Assembly: GCF_014643535.1 (NCBI RefSeq)
Contig: NZ_BMJQ01000006.1
Span: 62,001-126,000 of the forward strand
Length of the DNA stretch: 64,000 bases
Direction: 5' to 3'
Source: Aliidongia dinghuensis
GTDB taxonomy: Bacteria; Pseudomonadota; Alphaproteobacteria; ATCC43930; CGMCC-115725
A model generated the notes under the pieces. It saw nothing but the letters and a program-made list of their open reading frames with translations, was not told the origin of the DNA and did not search any database. Position 1 is the first letter of the stretch. Each line of letters begins with the position of its first letter. The position numbers and the translations under genes were made by a program. Shown one piece after another: positions 1 through 11,400 of this stretch.

Positions 1-1
1 T

Positions 2-547
2 TTCGTCGATTGGGGTACCGCCCCGGGTCAGGGCATCAGGCGCCTGCTCTGGCTGCTGACCGAAGAGCTCGCATCGCCACACTCCTTCGCGTCGAGCGAC
101 ATCGCCTGCCGGTCGTTCACGGACCTTTTGGTCTACGCGCTGCTCCGATCCCAGCCGAACAACTACTCGGCGCAGTTGGGCCGGCCTGCGGGTTCCGTTG
201 TTCCCCGAGTCATTCGCCGCGCCGAAGAATTCATCCGCTCGCGCGCTGCACAACCGATCGCATTGCACGAAATCGCGGACGCGGCTGGCTGCAGCGTGCG
301 CAGCTTGCAACTTGGCTTCCGACAGTTTCGCAACACCACGCCCACGGCGGCGATACGTCAGGCTCGCCTCGAGGCGGTGCGGGACATCCTCGCCTTTGGC
401 GAAGATGCGGGCTCGGTCACCGAAGTCGCCCACCAATACGGCTTTACCAATCCGGGGCGGTTCTCGGGCCTGTACAAGGCAACCTTCGGCATATCACCGG
501 CTGATGACTTGCGGCGCAATCCATTCCGTCGCCAAAGGCCACGTTGA
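2..547 (+). CDS. AraC-family transcriptional regulator, C-terminal part (cut by window edge)
   Basis: The reading frame is open from the first bases of the window, so the 5' end is missing. The last ~110 residues form an AraC/XylS DNA-binding domain with two helix-turn-helix units. The first is around IALHEIADAAGCSVRSLQLGF; the second is followed by the family signature VTEVAHQYGFTNPGRFSGLYKATFG (here split as VAHQYGF and GRFSGLYKATFG). The upstream part would be the ligand-sensing half and cannot be identified. A TTG at 128 lies in frame but is probably internal, because coding continues before it. It reads towards the PEP-CTERM gene 354 bp downstream, but nothing in the sequence shows that it regulates it. 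Confidence 0.85.
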   Translation, partial: FVDWGTAPGQGIRRLLWLLTEELASPHSFASSDIACRSFTDLLVYALLRSQPNNYSAQLGRPAGSVVPRVIRRAEEFIRSRAAQPIALHEIADAAGCSVRSLQLGFRQFRNTTPTAAIRQARLEAVRDILAFGEDAGSVTEVAHQYGFTNPGRFSGLYKATFGISPADDLRRNPFRRQRPR

Positions 548-901
548 AACGACCGCGAAGGTCGCGGCCCTGAAGAATGCGCCTGATGACGGTTCGGGCG
601 GTTTTGCGTTTGGGTCGGCGGAGCGGAGCGCGACGCCAAATACGCTCCCTGCAGATGTCATTGGGCCAAGCCCGAAACCGCTCCGGATCAATTGGTTAAC
701 GATCGATCGTCGTAGATAAATATTTGCGCGATCTGTCCGGCCATTTCGCAATCCGGATAGATCACGCGGGCCAACGTCCAGCAAACTACTGCCAGCTTGG
801 GTCAACTGACGGTGGCAGATCGATGCATTCGTGAAGCTGCTGCCGATCATTTCAGTGATGCGCGCTATTCGCCGAAGTTCCTTATTCGAAGGCAGTGAAT
901 T
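548..901. other. 354-bp non-coding gap upstream of the PEP-CTERM gene
   Basis: No convincing reading frame, RNA gene or strong terminator hairpin was seen. The stretch becomes AT-richer from about 690 to 900 than the flanking genes, which fits a promoter region. A Shine-Dalgarno-like AAGG sits nine bases before the ATG at 902. No sigma-factor motif was clear enough to mark. Confidence 0.4.
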
Positions 902-2008
902 ATGGCACGAATATTGATGAATTTTTCTAGGAACTGGAAGGCCGCGGCCGTCGCCCTTCTGACCGCGTTTTGCCTGTCCACAGGCATCGCCAGCGCCGAT
1001 CCGATCAGCTTTCCGGCCCCTGGCGCTCCCGCAGCCGGATCCACCTCTGACGGCTGCAGCGGATGCCTGTTCGATTACGAGAGTACCCCAGCTGCCGCGA
1101 CCGGCCAGGCGATCGTCTCGTGGAGCTTCTATGCGCTCAACACCAACCCGGTCACTCCCGTGATCTTCAACTCGACCGGGGTCGTCGTCGGGGTCGGCAC
1201 CACGATCACTCCGACCGGAACGGGCTTGCAGACCAACCTGTTCGGCCGCACCCAGGGCACCAGCGTCATCGCACCGGGTGATACCGTCGGCTTCTTCTAT
1301 CCCCAACGGGGTAGTATCGCCGTCACCCTGGGCAGCGGACCCCAGGTCATCGGAGAAACCGGCTTCGGCGGCCTGCAAGCCGGCACGACCAAGATCGACA
1401 CGAGTTCCACCATCGGCGATCGCACTTACTACGTCAGCTTTACATCGAACCAGGTACCGCTGACGCCGGCCTCAGCCCCGTCTGCGGGCGCCATATCGGA
1501 CCTTTGCAAGTATTGCTTGTTCGAATACACCCCAGTGACGTCGAAATATAATGGCGATTCGCTGCTATCCTGGGATTTCTACGCCCTCAATACGAATGCT
1601 GCCACGCCGACAATCTTCAACTCCAACGGCCAAGTCATCGGGTACGGTCAAGCGGATACGCCGACGTCGACCGGCTATCAGAGCTTCAATTACGTTCCGG
1701 TGTGGGGCACCGACGCGCTCACGACCGGCGATTATCTGGGGTGGTATCTTCCCGGAAGCGGCGGTCCCATCGCCTTCAACCTCACGGGCGGTCAGGGTGC
1801 CACGGAAGCTGCGTTCCCCGTGCCCGCTCTGGGGCCCAATGACGTAACGACCAGCCCGGTTACGTATCGCAACTATGCCGTCGGCTTCGTGGCCTCGGGA
1901 ACAACCTCGGTTCCCGAGCCGAATTGCGCCCCTATTCTGGCTCTTTTCGCTGGTGGCCTGATATTCTTTCGACGTCGGCTCCGGCCCGATACACCGCGGG
2001 GGTATTGA
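902..2008 (+). CDS. Exported PEP-CTERM protein with two tandem copies of a CxxC domain
   Basis: 368 residues with an N-terminal signal peptide (hydrophobic core about 14-30, cleavage near ASA-DP). The C-terminus has the layout of an exosortase sorting signal: VPEP at 337-340, a hydrophobic stretch 342-355, then an Arg-rich tail (FFRRRLRP). The body is an internal duplication with a period of about 150 residues. Copy 1 has CSGCLFDY at 52-59 and SWSFYALNTN at 73-82; copy 2 has CKYCLFEY at 202-209 and SWDFYALNTN at 223-232. Each copy carries one CxxC pair. The protein is expected to be processed by an exosortase and retained in or released from the envelope, possibly with exopolysaccharide. No exosortase gene lies in the window. 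I do not recognise the repeated domain. Confidence 0.85.
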   Translation: MARILMNFSRNWKAAAVALLTAFCLSTGIASADPISFPAPGAPAAGSTSDGCSGCLFDYESTPAAATGQAIVSWSFYALNTNPVTPVIFNSTGVVVGVGTTITPTGTGLQTNLFGRTQGTSVIAPGDTVGFFYPQRGSIAVTLGSGPQVIGETGFGGLQAGTTKIDTSSTIGDRTYYVSFTSNQVPLTPASAPSAGAISDLCKYCLFEYTPVTSKYNGDSLLSWDFYALNTNAATPTIFNSNGQVIGYGQADTPTSTGYQSFNYVPVWGTDALTTGDYLGWYLPGSGGPIAFNLTGGQGATEAAFPVPALGPNDVTTSPVTYRNYAVGFVASGTTSVPEPNCAPILALFAGGLIFFRRRLRPDTPRGY

Positions 2009-2157
2009 CAACAGGGCACGAGACGCGACGAGCGGCGGATCATCGATGCCCGCTTTGCCGCGTCTCGCGCTGAAAGCCGCCATTCCGCGGTCGGCCCACA
2101 GGCCACCTTACGAATCCGGCCGAGCCGTTGCTGTCTAATCAGCACCAGAAAGCGATG

Positions 2158-2440
2158 ATGGCGGCGAGGGCGAAGCCATTGGGCCGATCTTCGATCGCGG
2201 GCCTCGGCGGCGGCGGACGGCGGGATGGCAGTGCGCGCCGCTGTTCCAGGTCGGCGCTTCCCATATCTACAAGGTGCTGATCCGGCGCCAGCGAGCGGGA
2301 GACGGAGGCGGCGGCGCGACGCGGGCACAGGCCACGCAAGCAGCCTCTGGTCCATGAAGCCATCCCTCGGGCCCATCTTGCGGCCCCATGAGGATAGCCC
2401 GCCGGGTGCTCCAGGCCGACAGCCCCCTCCGGCGCCCTCG
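2158..2440 (+). pseudogene. Decayed IS630-family transposase, N-terminal remnant
   Basis: Reading across three frames restores the start of an IS630-type transposase. MAARAKPLG (from 2158) is followed after a shift by DLRSRASAAADGGMAVRAA, then PLFQVGASHIYKVLIRRQ in a second shift, then ETEAAARRGHRPRKQP and HEAIPRAHLAAP in a third. This matches the helix-turn-helix region and start of the linker of IS630 transposases, about 90 of roughly 300 residues. Stops and frameshifts make it non-functional, and the catalytic DDE part is absent. It fills most of the gap between the PEP-CTERM gene and the end of the giant exoprotein gene. No terminal inverted repeats could be assigned. Confidence 0.6.
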
Positions 2441-2475
2441 CCGTCTTCCCGCGCGGTTTCGCTATTTCACAAAGC

Positions 2476-5400
2476 TCATTCCGCCTGGGTTTGACCTTCG
2501 AGCCGTCCCCTCTCCTCCTTCGTCAGTTTCGCCTGCTGTTCGTCGTTCAGGGGGCCAAGGCCGATGACTTGCAGAGGGCTGGTTTGACTGTAGCTCTGCT
2601 GCTTCCGGACCTTGTATTTCTCCTGCTGCTGGTCCTGAACCGGCGTCCTGTCGCCGCCATAGCCGATGACTTCGACGGTGATGATCGAGGGCAGATCCTG
2701 CACGGGCGAGCGGTTGCGCGACTGGCTGGCGGCCGATTCCGCCATCGCGGTGGCGGCGCCCGCCGTGTTCGAGGCGGCGGTCAGCGCGCCGGTATTGGGC
2801 GCGACCGAGGTCGGAAGGCCGGTCGCGACCCCCTGCACCGCGATATTGGCGGCGTTGAGAATTTGCAGTGCGGCGATATGCAGGTCGCCGCTGACGCGGA
2901 TGCCGGCGTCGCCCGCATCGATCGTGCCGTGCGGCGCGAACAGGTCGACGTCGCCCGGCTTGACCCCGGGCACGCCGATCAGGGTGGCGATGCCGGCGCC
3001 GGTCTGCGGCGTCACCGGCGACTTGGTGACCTGGCCATAGGGGCTGACCGTGAACTGAGCCGGCGCGGTGGTGATCGAGGTCTGCTTGCCCTTGCCGGCG
3101 TTGAGGTCGCCGTTGTCGGAGAACATCAGGATGTCGCCGCCGAGCTCGGTGAACACGCGCGACTGCGCCACGATCACGCTCTGGTCGGTGAAGATGTTCA
3201 CGTCGCCCTGGCGCAGGGTCAGCAGGCCGGGGCGCGCCGTGTCCGCATCGCCCGTGAGATCGGGCGTCTGGCTCTCGATGCCGAGCGACACGCCGCCGCC
3301 GGGCGCCAGGATGTCGATGTCGCCGCCCGCCTCGGTGCGGATGCGGCCGAGCTGGAAGACCGACAGGTCGCCCTGGTAGGCCGTAGTGGGCGTGCCCGGG
3401 GTCGAGCCGGGGAACAGGGTCTCGATCGCCTTGTAGGCGCGGTCATAGCCCTTGCCGCCGGCGCCCTGCCCGGCTGCCGCGACGCGTCCGCCCGCCTTGA
3501 CCTCGGCGAAATAGACCTGCTCGACGAGCGGCAGCTGGTCCTGGGACGGCAGGGCGCGGAAGTCGGCCAGCGCCTGGGTGATCGACAGGCCGGGATTGCT
3601 CTCGCGGGCCTGCATGTAGGCCAGCAGCGTGCCGGCATAGTTCTGCAGCACGCCGCCGGCGTTCGCCGGATCGAAATAGGCGGCGATGAAGTCGGCGATG
3701 TCCGGTCCCTTCTTGCCCAAGCCCACGCCGACGCTGATCGAGGCGCCGGTCGCCGGCAGCAGGGCATTGTCGAGGTTGCCGATGCTGGAGATGCCTTCCG
3801 ATTCCGTCGGCACGAGCGAGCCCGACAGAACCAGCGCTTCGATGGTGATGTCGCGCCCCGCTTCGACTTCGAGCGCGCCGGGGCCGGCCACGCGGATGTT
3901 GAACCCGAGGCAGGCGCCGGAACTGGTGAGCGGGCCGCAGCTCACGATGTCCCGTCCAGCCTGGACGAGCGACACGTCGGTGGAGTGGTTGTTCTGGATC
4001 TCGAAGACCGGCGAGAGGATGTCCAGGCCGGCGCGGACCTCGGCGCGCTTGGCGGTCGCCAAGGTGACATAGTCCAAACTGCCCAAGGCGTAGACGTGAT
4101 CGGTCCGGGGATCATCAGGCTGGACGATGTTCGACGGCTGGGTCGAATTGACCAGGTCCTGGAAGGTGAAGATCGTCGCTGCATAGTTATACTGGAAGGC
4201 GTTGGCCGAGGACATCGGCTCGATCCCGGTCAAGCTGACGCCGGTGTACGAGATATCCTTGCCGGCCAGAAGATCGACCTGCGCCGTCGGGGCCGGGAAG
4301 GCCACGAACAGGCGGTTGCCGCCGTTGAAGCCAACGTTGCCCGTCGCTGTGGAACTGGCGGTCAGTGTCGCCGAGCTTCCAATGGAGCCGGTGTCGGCCA
4401 CGATATTCATGATTGGCGGCACGTAGTCGCCGTCCAGGCGCACGTCGCCGCCCAAGGCCAGCACGTTGAAGGCGGTGTTCTCGGTGTAGCTGGTGAAGAA
4501 GCCGTACGGGAAAGGAATGGCAAAGTTATAGATGGAGTAGGGATCCACGCCCTCCAGCCCGATGGGAAAGGTCCCAAAAACTCCGTTGGCGATGCCGATG
4601 CCCGATTGATTTGTTGCGCGTGTCGGATCGCCGATCTGGAGATTGGCGTCGCGATCGGAGATGCTGGTGACCTGCCCATCCCCGACCATCAGTCGTACGT
4701 CCGCCGACGGGGTCCCGATTTCGGCCGCGCGCACCACCCCGACGCCGTGGCCGACCACGATGTTCGACTGGCCAAGGACGCCGCCGACCGTGAGCGACAG
4801 ATCGCCGCCGCCCGTGACGACCACATCATTGATGCTCGTCGCCGTCGTGGGCGCCCGCAGCGTCGCCGGCGACACGACATCGACATTGGAGAGGTTGCCG
4901 CCCACGCGGACATCGACATTGCCGCCGCCGAGCGCGCCGAGCCCGACAAAGGCGGCGACGCCGGGCGGGACATCGCCACTGAAGAAGGAGGGTCCCCCGT
5001 AGTCCTGATAATAGGTTCCGAAATTGATGAAGGCGGTCCCGTTCTGGACCGCGCCGTAGCTCGAGCCCGAACTCGCCATGGTCCACAGCCAATCGACGAC
5101 GGGCTCGCTGCCGGCGTAGCCGACGAAATCGACGGTCGGCGCCAACACGGGGCTGCTGGACAGATTGCCCCGCACCTTGACCGTCAGGTTCCCGCCCTTC
5201 TCGGGATATGTGGGATAGAGCGCCGTAGGATAGCTCTCGTCATAGGACGGACCGGATCCGCTGAAAGTGGGGTCAAAGCCGCCGAGATAGGTGTTGATGA
5301 AGCCGCTCGTGGACGTGATGAACTGCCTGGTTGGCGGCGTGAAATTGGCGACGGCGCTCGATGGCGTTCCAGCCGTGTAGATGCCGAAAGGCGTGACGAG

Positions 5401-8400
5401 GTTGACGTCGCCCGCCGCCGAGAGATCGAGATCGCCCATGCCCGTGCGCAGCACGCTCGGAATCGGGAACCCATACTGGTCGTTGTGCGGATCGTTGAAG
5501 ACGATCGAGCCCTCGCCCGCCGGAAGCGCAGCGGCCGGGAGCAGCGCGTCCGGATCGGCGGATGCCAGATCGGCGCCGGCCGTCAGCCTCAGGGTCGCCG
5601 AGCGCGAGCCCTGGGGCAGTATCTGGGCGACGGCGAAGATGTTGCCGTCGGGCGAGGAGACCGGCCCGTTGAAGCCATCGCTCAGGCTGCCGTTCATATT
5701 GATGTTGCCCGCCGCGCGCAGGGTCAGCACCATCGGCTCGCCGTCATAGCGGTAGGTGTGCAGGTCGATGCCGGTGTTGGTGCTCGACGGGCTCTGCAGC
5801 AGGGTCAAGTCGCCCGTGCTGTCGAACTCGATGCCCGGCATGAGGTGGAACAGCGGATTGCCGGCCAGGGAGCCGATGCCGGCCTTGATGGCCGGCGCAT
5901 TGGCGATATAGGCCTGGGCCGCTGCGTCGGCATTGGCGAGGTTCTGATCGACGAAGGGGTTGCCGCTGATGTCGGTGACCGCCACCGCCTCGGCGTCGAT
6001 CTCGCGTGCGCCGGTCACGGTCACGCCGTCGGCCGTGATGGCCACGCCGTCCGCGCCCAAGCGCGGGGCGCGCAGCCACACCCTGCCGCCGTCCGAGCCG
6101 GTGACGTCGATGCTGGAGCCGGAGGCGAGTGTCAGCCGTCCGGTGCTCTGCCCGCCGATGCCGAGGAACACGCTGCCGGGATTGCCGTCCGCTGTGGACG
6201 CGTGCGCGTCCAGCGAAGCGCTGCCTTCCACCGTTACGCTATTCCCGGCCGCGAGGCGGATGGTCCCGCCATCCGGGCCGCTCGCGTCGATGCGGCCTGA
6301 AACCGTCAGGTTGCCCGTAGCGGCCGACAGCTCCACGTCGCGCGCGGTCAGGTTCGCGACGGCAATGTCGCCCGTCTCGAGCGTCAGCGCCTGCCTGCCG
6401 CTGAAACCTTGCAGGGCTGCCAGCAGCGCGCTCGCGTCGCCCGAGCCGAGATCGAGCGAGGCCTGCGCGCCGTTATAACCCGAGACCGTCGCGGTCTTGA
6501 GCACGCCGTCGAGCCGCGCCGTTCCGACAGTCGCCACGATATTGAGCGCGCCCCCGTCGCCGCCCTGGTCGGAGGCGGCCGTGTCGACATCCGGATGGGC
6601 CGTCCGGTCCAGGGCGGCGAGGTCGCCGCCGCTCAGATTGACCGTGGCCCCGGCCGCGATGTCGACGTCGCCGGCCTGCGACTGGAGATTGACCGTTCCA
6701 GCCGGCGCGATGCGAACAACGTCGAAGAAGGGGGTGACGGCGCCCGAGACGTCGGTCGTCGAGCCCGCGGCGAGCGTCACGCCCGAGGCGCCGTTCAGAT
6801 TGATCACGCCCGACGGCAGCGAAATGTCGGCGCCCTGCGTGATGCTGGCGGCGTTGACGGTCAGATGCGCACCCAAGGACTGCACCTGGGTGAGCGGGGC
6901 GGCGAGCGGCGTAAGCGAAGGGCCGAACACGACCGCGCCGGTCGCGTTCAGGGTGGTGTCGGCCCCGGCGGCTCCAGTCACCAGCGGCGCTGAGACCAAC
7001 AAGTCGCCGGTCGTGCTGTAGACGCCGGTGCCCGAGCCGATCAGCTGGGCGCCGGCGTTCAGTGCCACGTTGGAGAAGCCGCCGAAGCCCATGTTGCCGG
7101 CGCCGAGCGTCAGCTCCGTGGCGTTCAGCGATAGCGAGCCTTGGCCGGTTCCCGTCGGCGCCGGCGCGGCGGTCCCGCCGGTGAGGGTCAACTGGGCGGC
7201 CGTGATGCTGGCCGCATCGCCCGCGGCACCGAAGCCCTGGATGGAGGGCGTGTTCAGCGCCAGCTTGGCGAGGGTGGGCATGCCGGTCGAGGAATCGACC
7301 CCGCCCAGCTGGGCCGCGCCATAGACGTTGATCGCCAGGCCGCCGCTCAGCGTCACCAAGCGAGTGGGCGCAATCCCATGGGCCGCATCGCCCCGGATCA
7401 GCGCCGACAGGAGCGCGTTGGACAGGTCGATGCCGCTCGGGCCGGCCCCGCCGATGTTGAGGATCGGTGCGGCGATGGTGATCGAGGGCGCGCCGAAGCT
7501 GGCCGTGGGATCGAGGCTGAAGTTCGACTGGTTGGCGAGCGCCAGGCTGCCGCCGGCGTCGACGCGCGCCCCGGCGCCGATCGACAGGCTGCTCGGCCCC
7601 GACCCGGTCAAGGCGATCGGGACGGTCAACGGCGCGTTGGACGCCAGCAGGAAGGCGCCGCCGGACAGGTTGATGGTCCCGGAGGAGAGACCGGTCTTGG
7701 GATCCGCCGGGAAGGTGTCGGGGATGGCGCTGGCGCCGGTGGTGTCGATCACGGCACCGGGGTCCAGCACGATCGAACTGGTCGCCCGCAGCATGACCTC
7801 CGGGGCGCTGAGCACCGCGTGCGAGCCGATCTCGACGTCGGTCGCCTCCTGGCTGATGGTCAGGGAGCCTTGAGCCGTCGAGTTGGTGGCCTGAGTGATC
7901 GTGCGCACCCCGCCGATCAGGATGCTCTGCGCACCGACCCGGGAGATGAAGCTGTCGTTGATGCTCGTGAAGCCCGCGGTCAGGCTGTCGCCGGGGCCGA
8001 GGACTTCGATCTGGTTGCCCACGATGTCGGCCAAGCCGCCGCGGCCGCCGGTCGAGATCGAGAAGTCGCCCTCGCCCGCGAAGTCGATGGACGTCAGCGC
8101 ATCAAGCACCAGCTGTCCGGCGTCGATCGGCAGGCGGGGCGGGGCCACGCCGGCCTTGGCCGCCTCAGCCTGGAAGAACTGGGTAAGCGTCGTCTCGTTG
8201 TATTGGGCCTCCCTGCGCACGACCGCGTTCGGCGTGACGATGTATTCCGAGCCCAGCGCATCGCGGACCTGGGTATTCGCCGTCGCGCCGTAGCCGGAGA
8301 CGAGATAGCTGCCGGTCGGCAGTTGCAGGTTGGGCGCGATCTGCGCGGGTGCCAGCCCCGTGGTCGAGACCGTCAGCTCGTAGGCGCCGGGCAACAAGGC

Positions 8401-11400
8401 GTAGTGTCCCGGCAGCAGGGTGTAGTACCCCACGGGCAGGCCGGCATAGCCGCTGAGATAAACCTGCTCGCCCACTTTCAGGTTCACCGGCGGCGCCGAC
8501 GGATTGGTAGCACTGCTGGATTCCATCAGAGGCGAGCGCGGCGCATAGGCCAAGCCGAGGCTCGGCAGGATGGCGAAGGTGTTGACGCCGTTCAGCACGT
8601 CGACCGAGCCGCCCGTGCCGCTGACGAACTGGAAGCCGAACAGGTCGCCGCCGCCGGACTCGTCGATCTTGGCGGCCGCCTGGCCTCCCGCGGCACCGGC
8701 GACGGTCACCGACTGGCCGTAGAACGAGATCTGCTTCTGCAGCGGCGAGGCGATCGTGACCGGGGCCGGCTGGCTCGTCCCATTCACATAGCCATTGTAG
8801 CCATAGATGTACTGGGCGTCGCCCAGCGGGCCTCCATAGGGAATGACCAGGCCATTCGCCGAGACCGAGGTGATGCTGCCGGGCAGCAGGTTGATGGTGG
8901 TTGCCGTGCCCGGGTTGTTGGGATCGCCGAAGGTGATCTGGCCCATCGGCGCGCGCAGGACGCCGCCCTGGTTGATGGTGGGCGCGATGAATTGGACCTG
9001 GCCGCCGGCCGCCAGCGGCGGCGGGGGCGCGGCGTCGCCGTTGCGGGCGATGGTGATGGCGCTGGTCGGGCCGGTCGCGGAGATGACGGTGAGGCCGTTC
9101 TGCGGCGCATTGCCGACGACGCCGCTCGAGGGCGCGCTGGTGATCGGATAGATCTGCGCCGAGGTGAAGGTGATGTTGCCGAGCGTGGCGATCTGGCCCG
9201 AATTGACGTTGAAAAAGCTGGAGGCGAGGCGGATGTCGCCCGTGCTGTTGAAGTTCATGTCGGCGAAGCCGGGCAGATTCACCGTCACGCTGGGCGGGCT
9301 TCCGGTGGGCGTATAGGTGTAGGTCGAGCCGCTGTTGATCGAACCCTCGAAATCGATCAGGCCCGCATCGACAGTCAGCTCGGCCGTGCCGGCGAGAGGC
9401 GAGACCGGCGAAGAGCCGTATAGGTAGCCGCCTTGATGGGCGGCGAGGGTGTTGAGGCGGCCATTGCCGATGTCGACGTAGGTCGACGACAGATGGATGT
9501 GGGCGCCCGGCGTGGCGCTGATCGCGCCCGTGTTCAGGGTCAGGCTGCGGGCCACGTGCAGGTTGACGTTCCCGTTGAACACAACCGCATCGACGGCGCT
9601 CAGCGACACCGCGTCGAAGCCGGCGCCTATGATCTGGTCGGCGCTGGCGTACATCTGGCCCTGGAGGTTGGCGGGCAGTGCGTCGCCGGGCTTCAGGCCG
9701 GCGGGAACCACCGACTGCGCGCTCTGGCTGAGGATCAGCTCACCGACCGGCGTGGCATAGCCGTTGCCGCCGCCGAAGCTCTGCGCCACGTAGAGGCTCT
9801 GCTCCAGCGTCAGGCTACCACCCGCGGCCGAGGGCCCGCCGGCATGGGCCAGCAGCGTCGTGTCCAGGAAGAGGCCCTGGCCGCCGTTGATCGTCAGCGA
9901 CCCTGCGTCGGTCGCCACCGGCGTGGTCGGGAAGGTCCGCGCAAAGCCTGTTCCGGCCGCCGCACGGACCTCTCCGGCAACGCCCGAGACGTCGATCACC
10001 GACCCGGCGAGCCCCACCACCGATCCGGTCGGGCCGATATTCATCAACGTGCTGCTGGGATTGCTGATGGCGGTGCCGAAGAAGTTGGCGGCGCCATAGG
10101 GGTAATAGCGCGCGTCGCTGCCATGCTCGTTGATGTTGACGCTGCCGCCGTTCCACAGCCGGAAAGCCGGAAAACCGGATGCGTCCGTGAAGGTCTGCAC
10201 CAGGCCAGGGGCAAGGAACTGGGCATCCGCGCCGATCCACAGCGTGCGCGCCGGATTGTAGGCCGGGACCGGGTAGCCGTAGCCGGAGACATTCAGGCTG
10301 GCGAGATCGAGGTTGATCGTCCCGCCGGGCGCGGAGATGCCGCCGTCGATGGTCAGCTGGTCGCTCGCGTGCAGGCTGACGCTGGCACCGGGATCGCCGT
10401 TGATCTGCGATCCCGCACCCAGCACGAGGTCGCCGCTGAACACGTCATCGGCGCTCAGCACCAGATTGACCGGCGCCGCCTGCTGGAACAGCGGCGGCGC
10501 GCCGAGCGACACGACGCCTTCGATATCAGCCCCGGTCGCCGTTTGCAGGAGCGCGCCGTTCGGGATCAGGGTCCGCGCGTGGAGCTCGATATCCGTTCCA
10601 GGCGCGACCGTCAGATGGTTGTAGGCGATCAGGCTGTACTGGCCAAAGCCGCCCTGGCTGAAGAAGCCCGGATCGAGCCACAGGGTCTGGCCGTCCGCCG
10701 GATCGGCGCCGCCGACCTGGATCGCCGGTGCCGCGAGCGTGAGCGTGCCACCGCCATGCAAGCCGTTGGAGCGTAGCGTTCCGTCCAGGACCAGCACGCC
10801 CGGATAGGTGGCCGGCCCCGTGCGATTGCCGCCGGGCTCGCCGCTGTTGGTGATGATGGTGATGTCGCCGCCGGTTCCGAGCGGCAGGCCGTGGCTGTCG
10901 GTCTTGAGCTTGCCGTTCGCCTGCAGCCAGCCGCCGCCCGAGGCGTCGATGAGCGCACCCTGCCCGACCTGGACCCCGACGGCATCAAGCGTGACGGCGC
11001 CGCCGTCGTAGAGGGCGGGTGCGGTGCTGGTCGGATCGAGCAGGTCGTTGGTCCACAAGCCCGTCACGTCGATCGTGCTGCCGGGAGCCAGCACCGCCAG
11101 GGCGGCGCCTTGCGGCGGCAAGGCGCTCGGCACGAGATTGGGGCTGGTGAGCGTCACCGAGCCGGCATGGGCGACCAGCCGCCCGTCGATCGTGATGGTT
11201 CCGCCCGACTGAAGGCTGATCGCGCCGCCGTCCGCCGCCTTGAGCGTCGCTCCGTCCACGAGGCTGATGCCGCTCGGCAAGGTCTTGCCCGTGCCGGGAT
11301 CGACCACGGTGCCGCCGGCGACGCCGCCAATGACGGTGATGCTGCCGTAATGGGCCTGGTTGAGCTTGTCGGCGGACAGACGGAGGATCGTCTCGTCGTC

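Noticed and set aside
2225..2494. 89-residue plus-strand frame as a real gene
   Set aside because: It is one of three frames that together rebuild an IS630 transposase start; it has no SD and runs into the convergent gene end.
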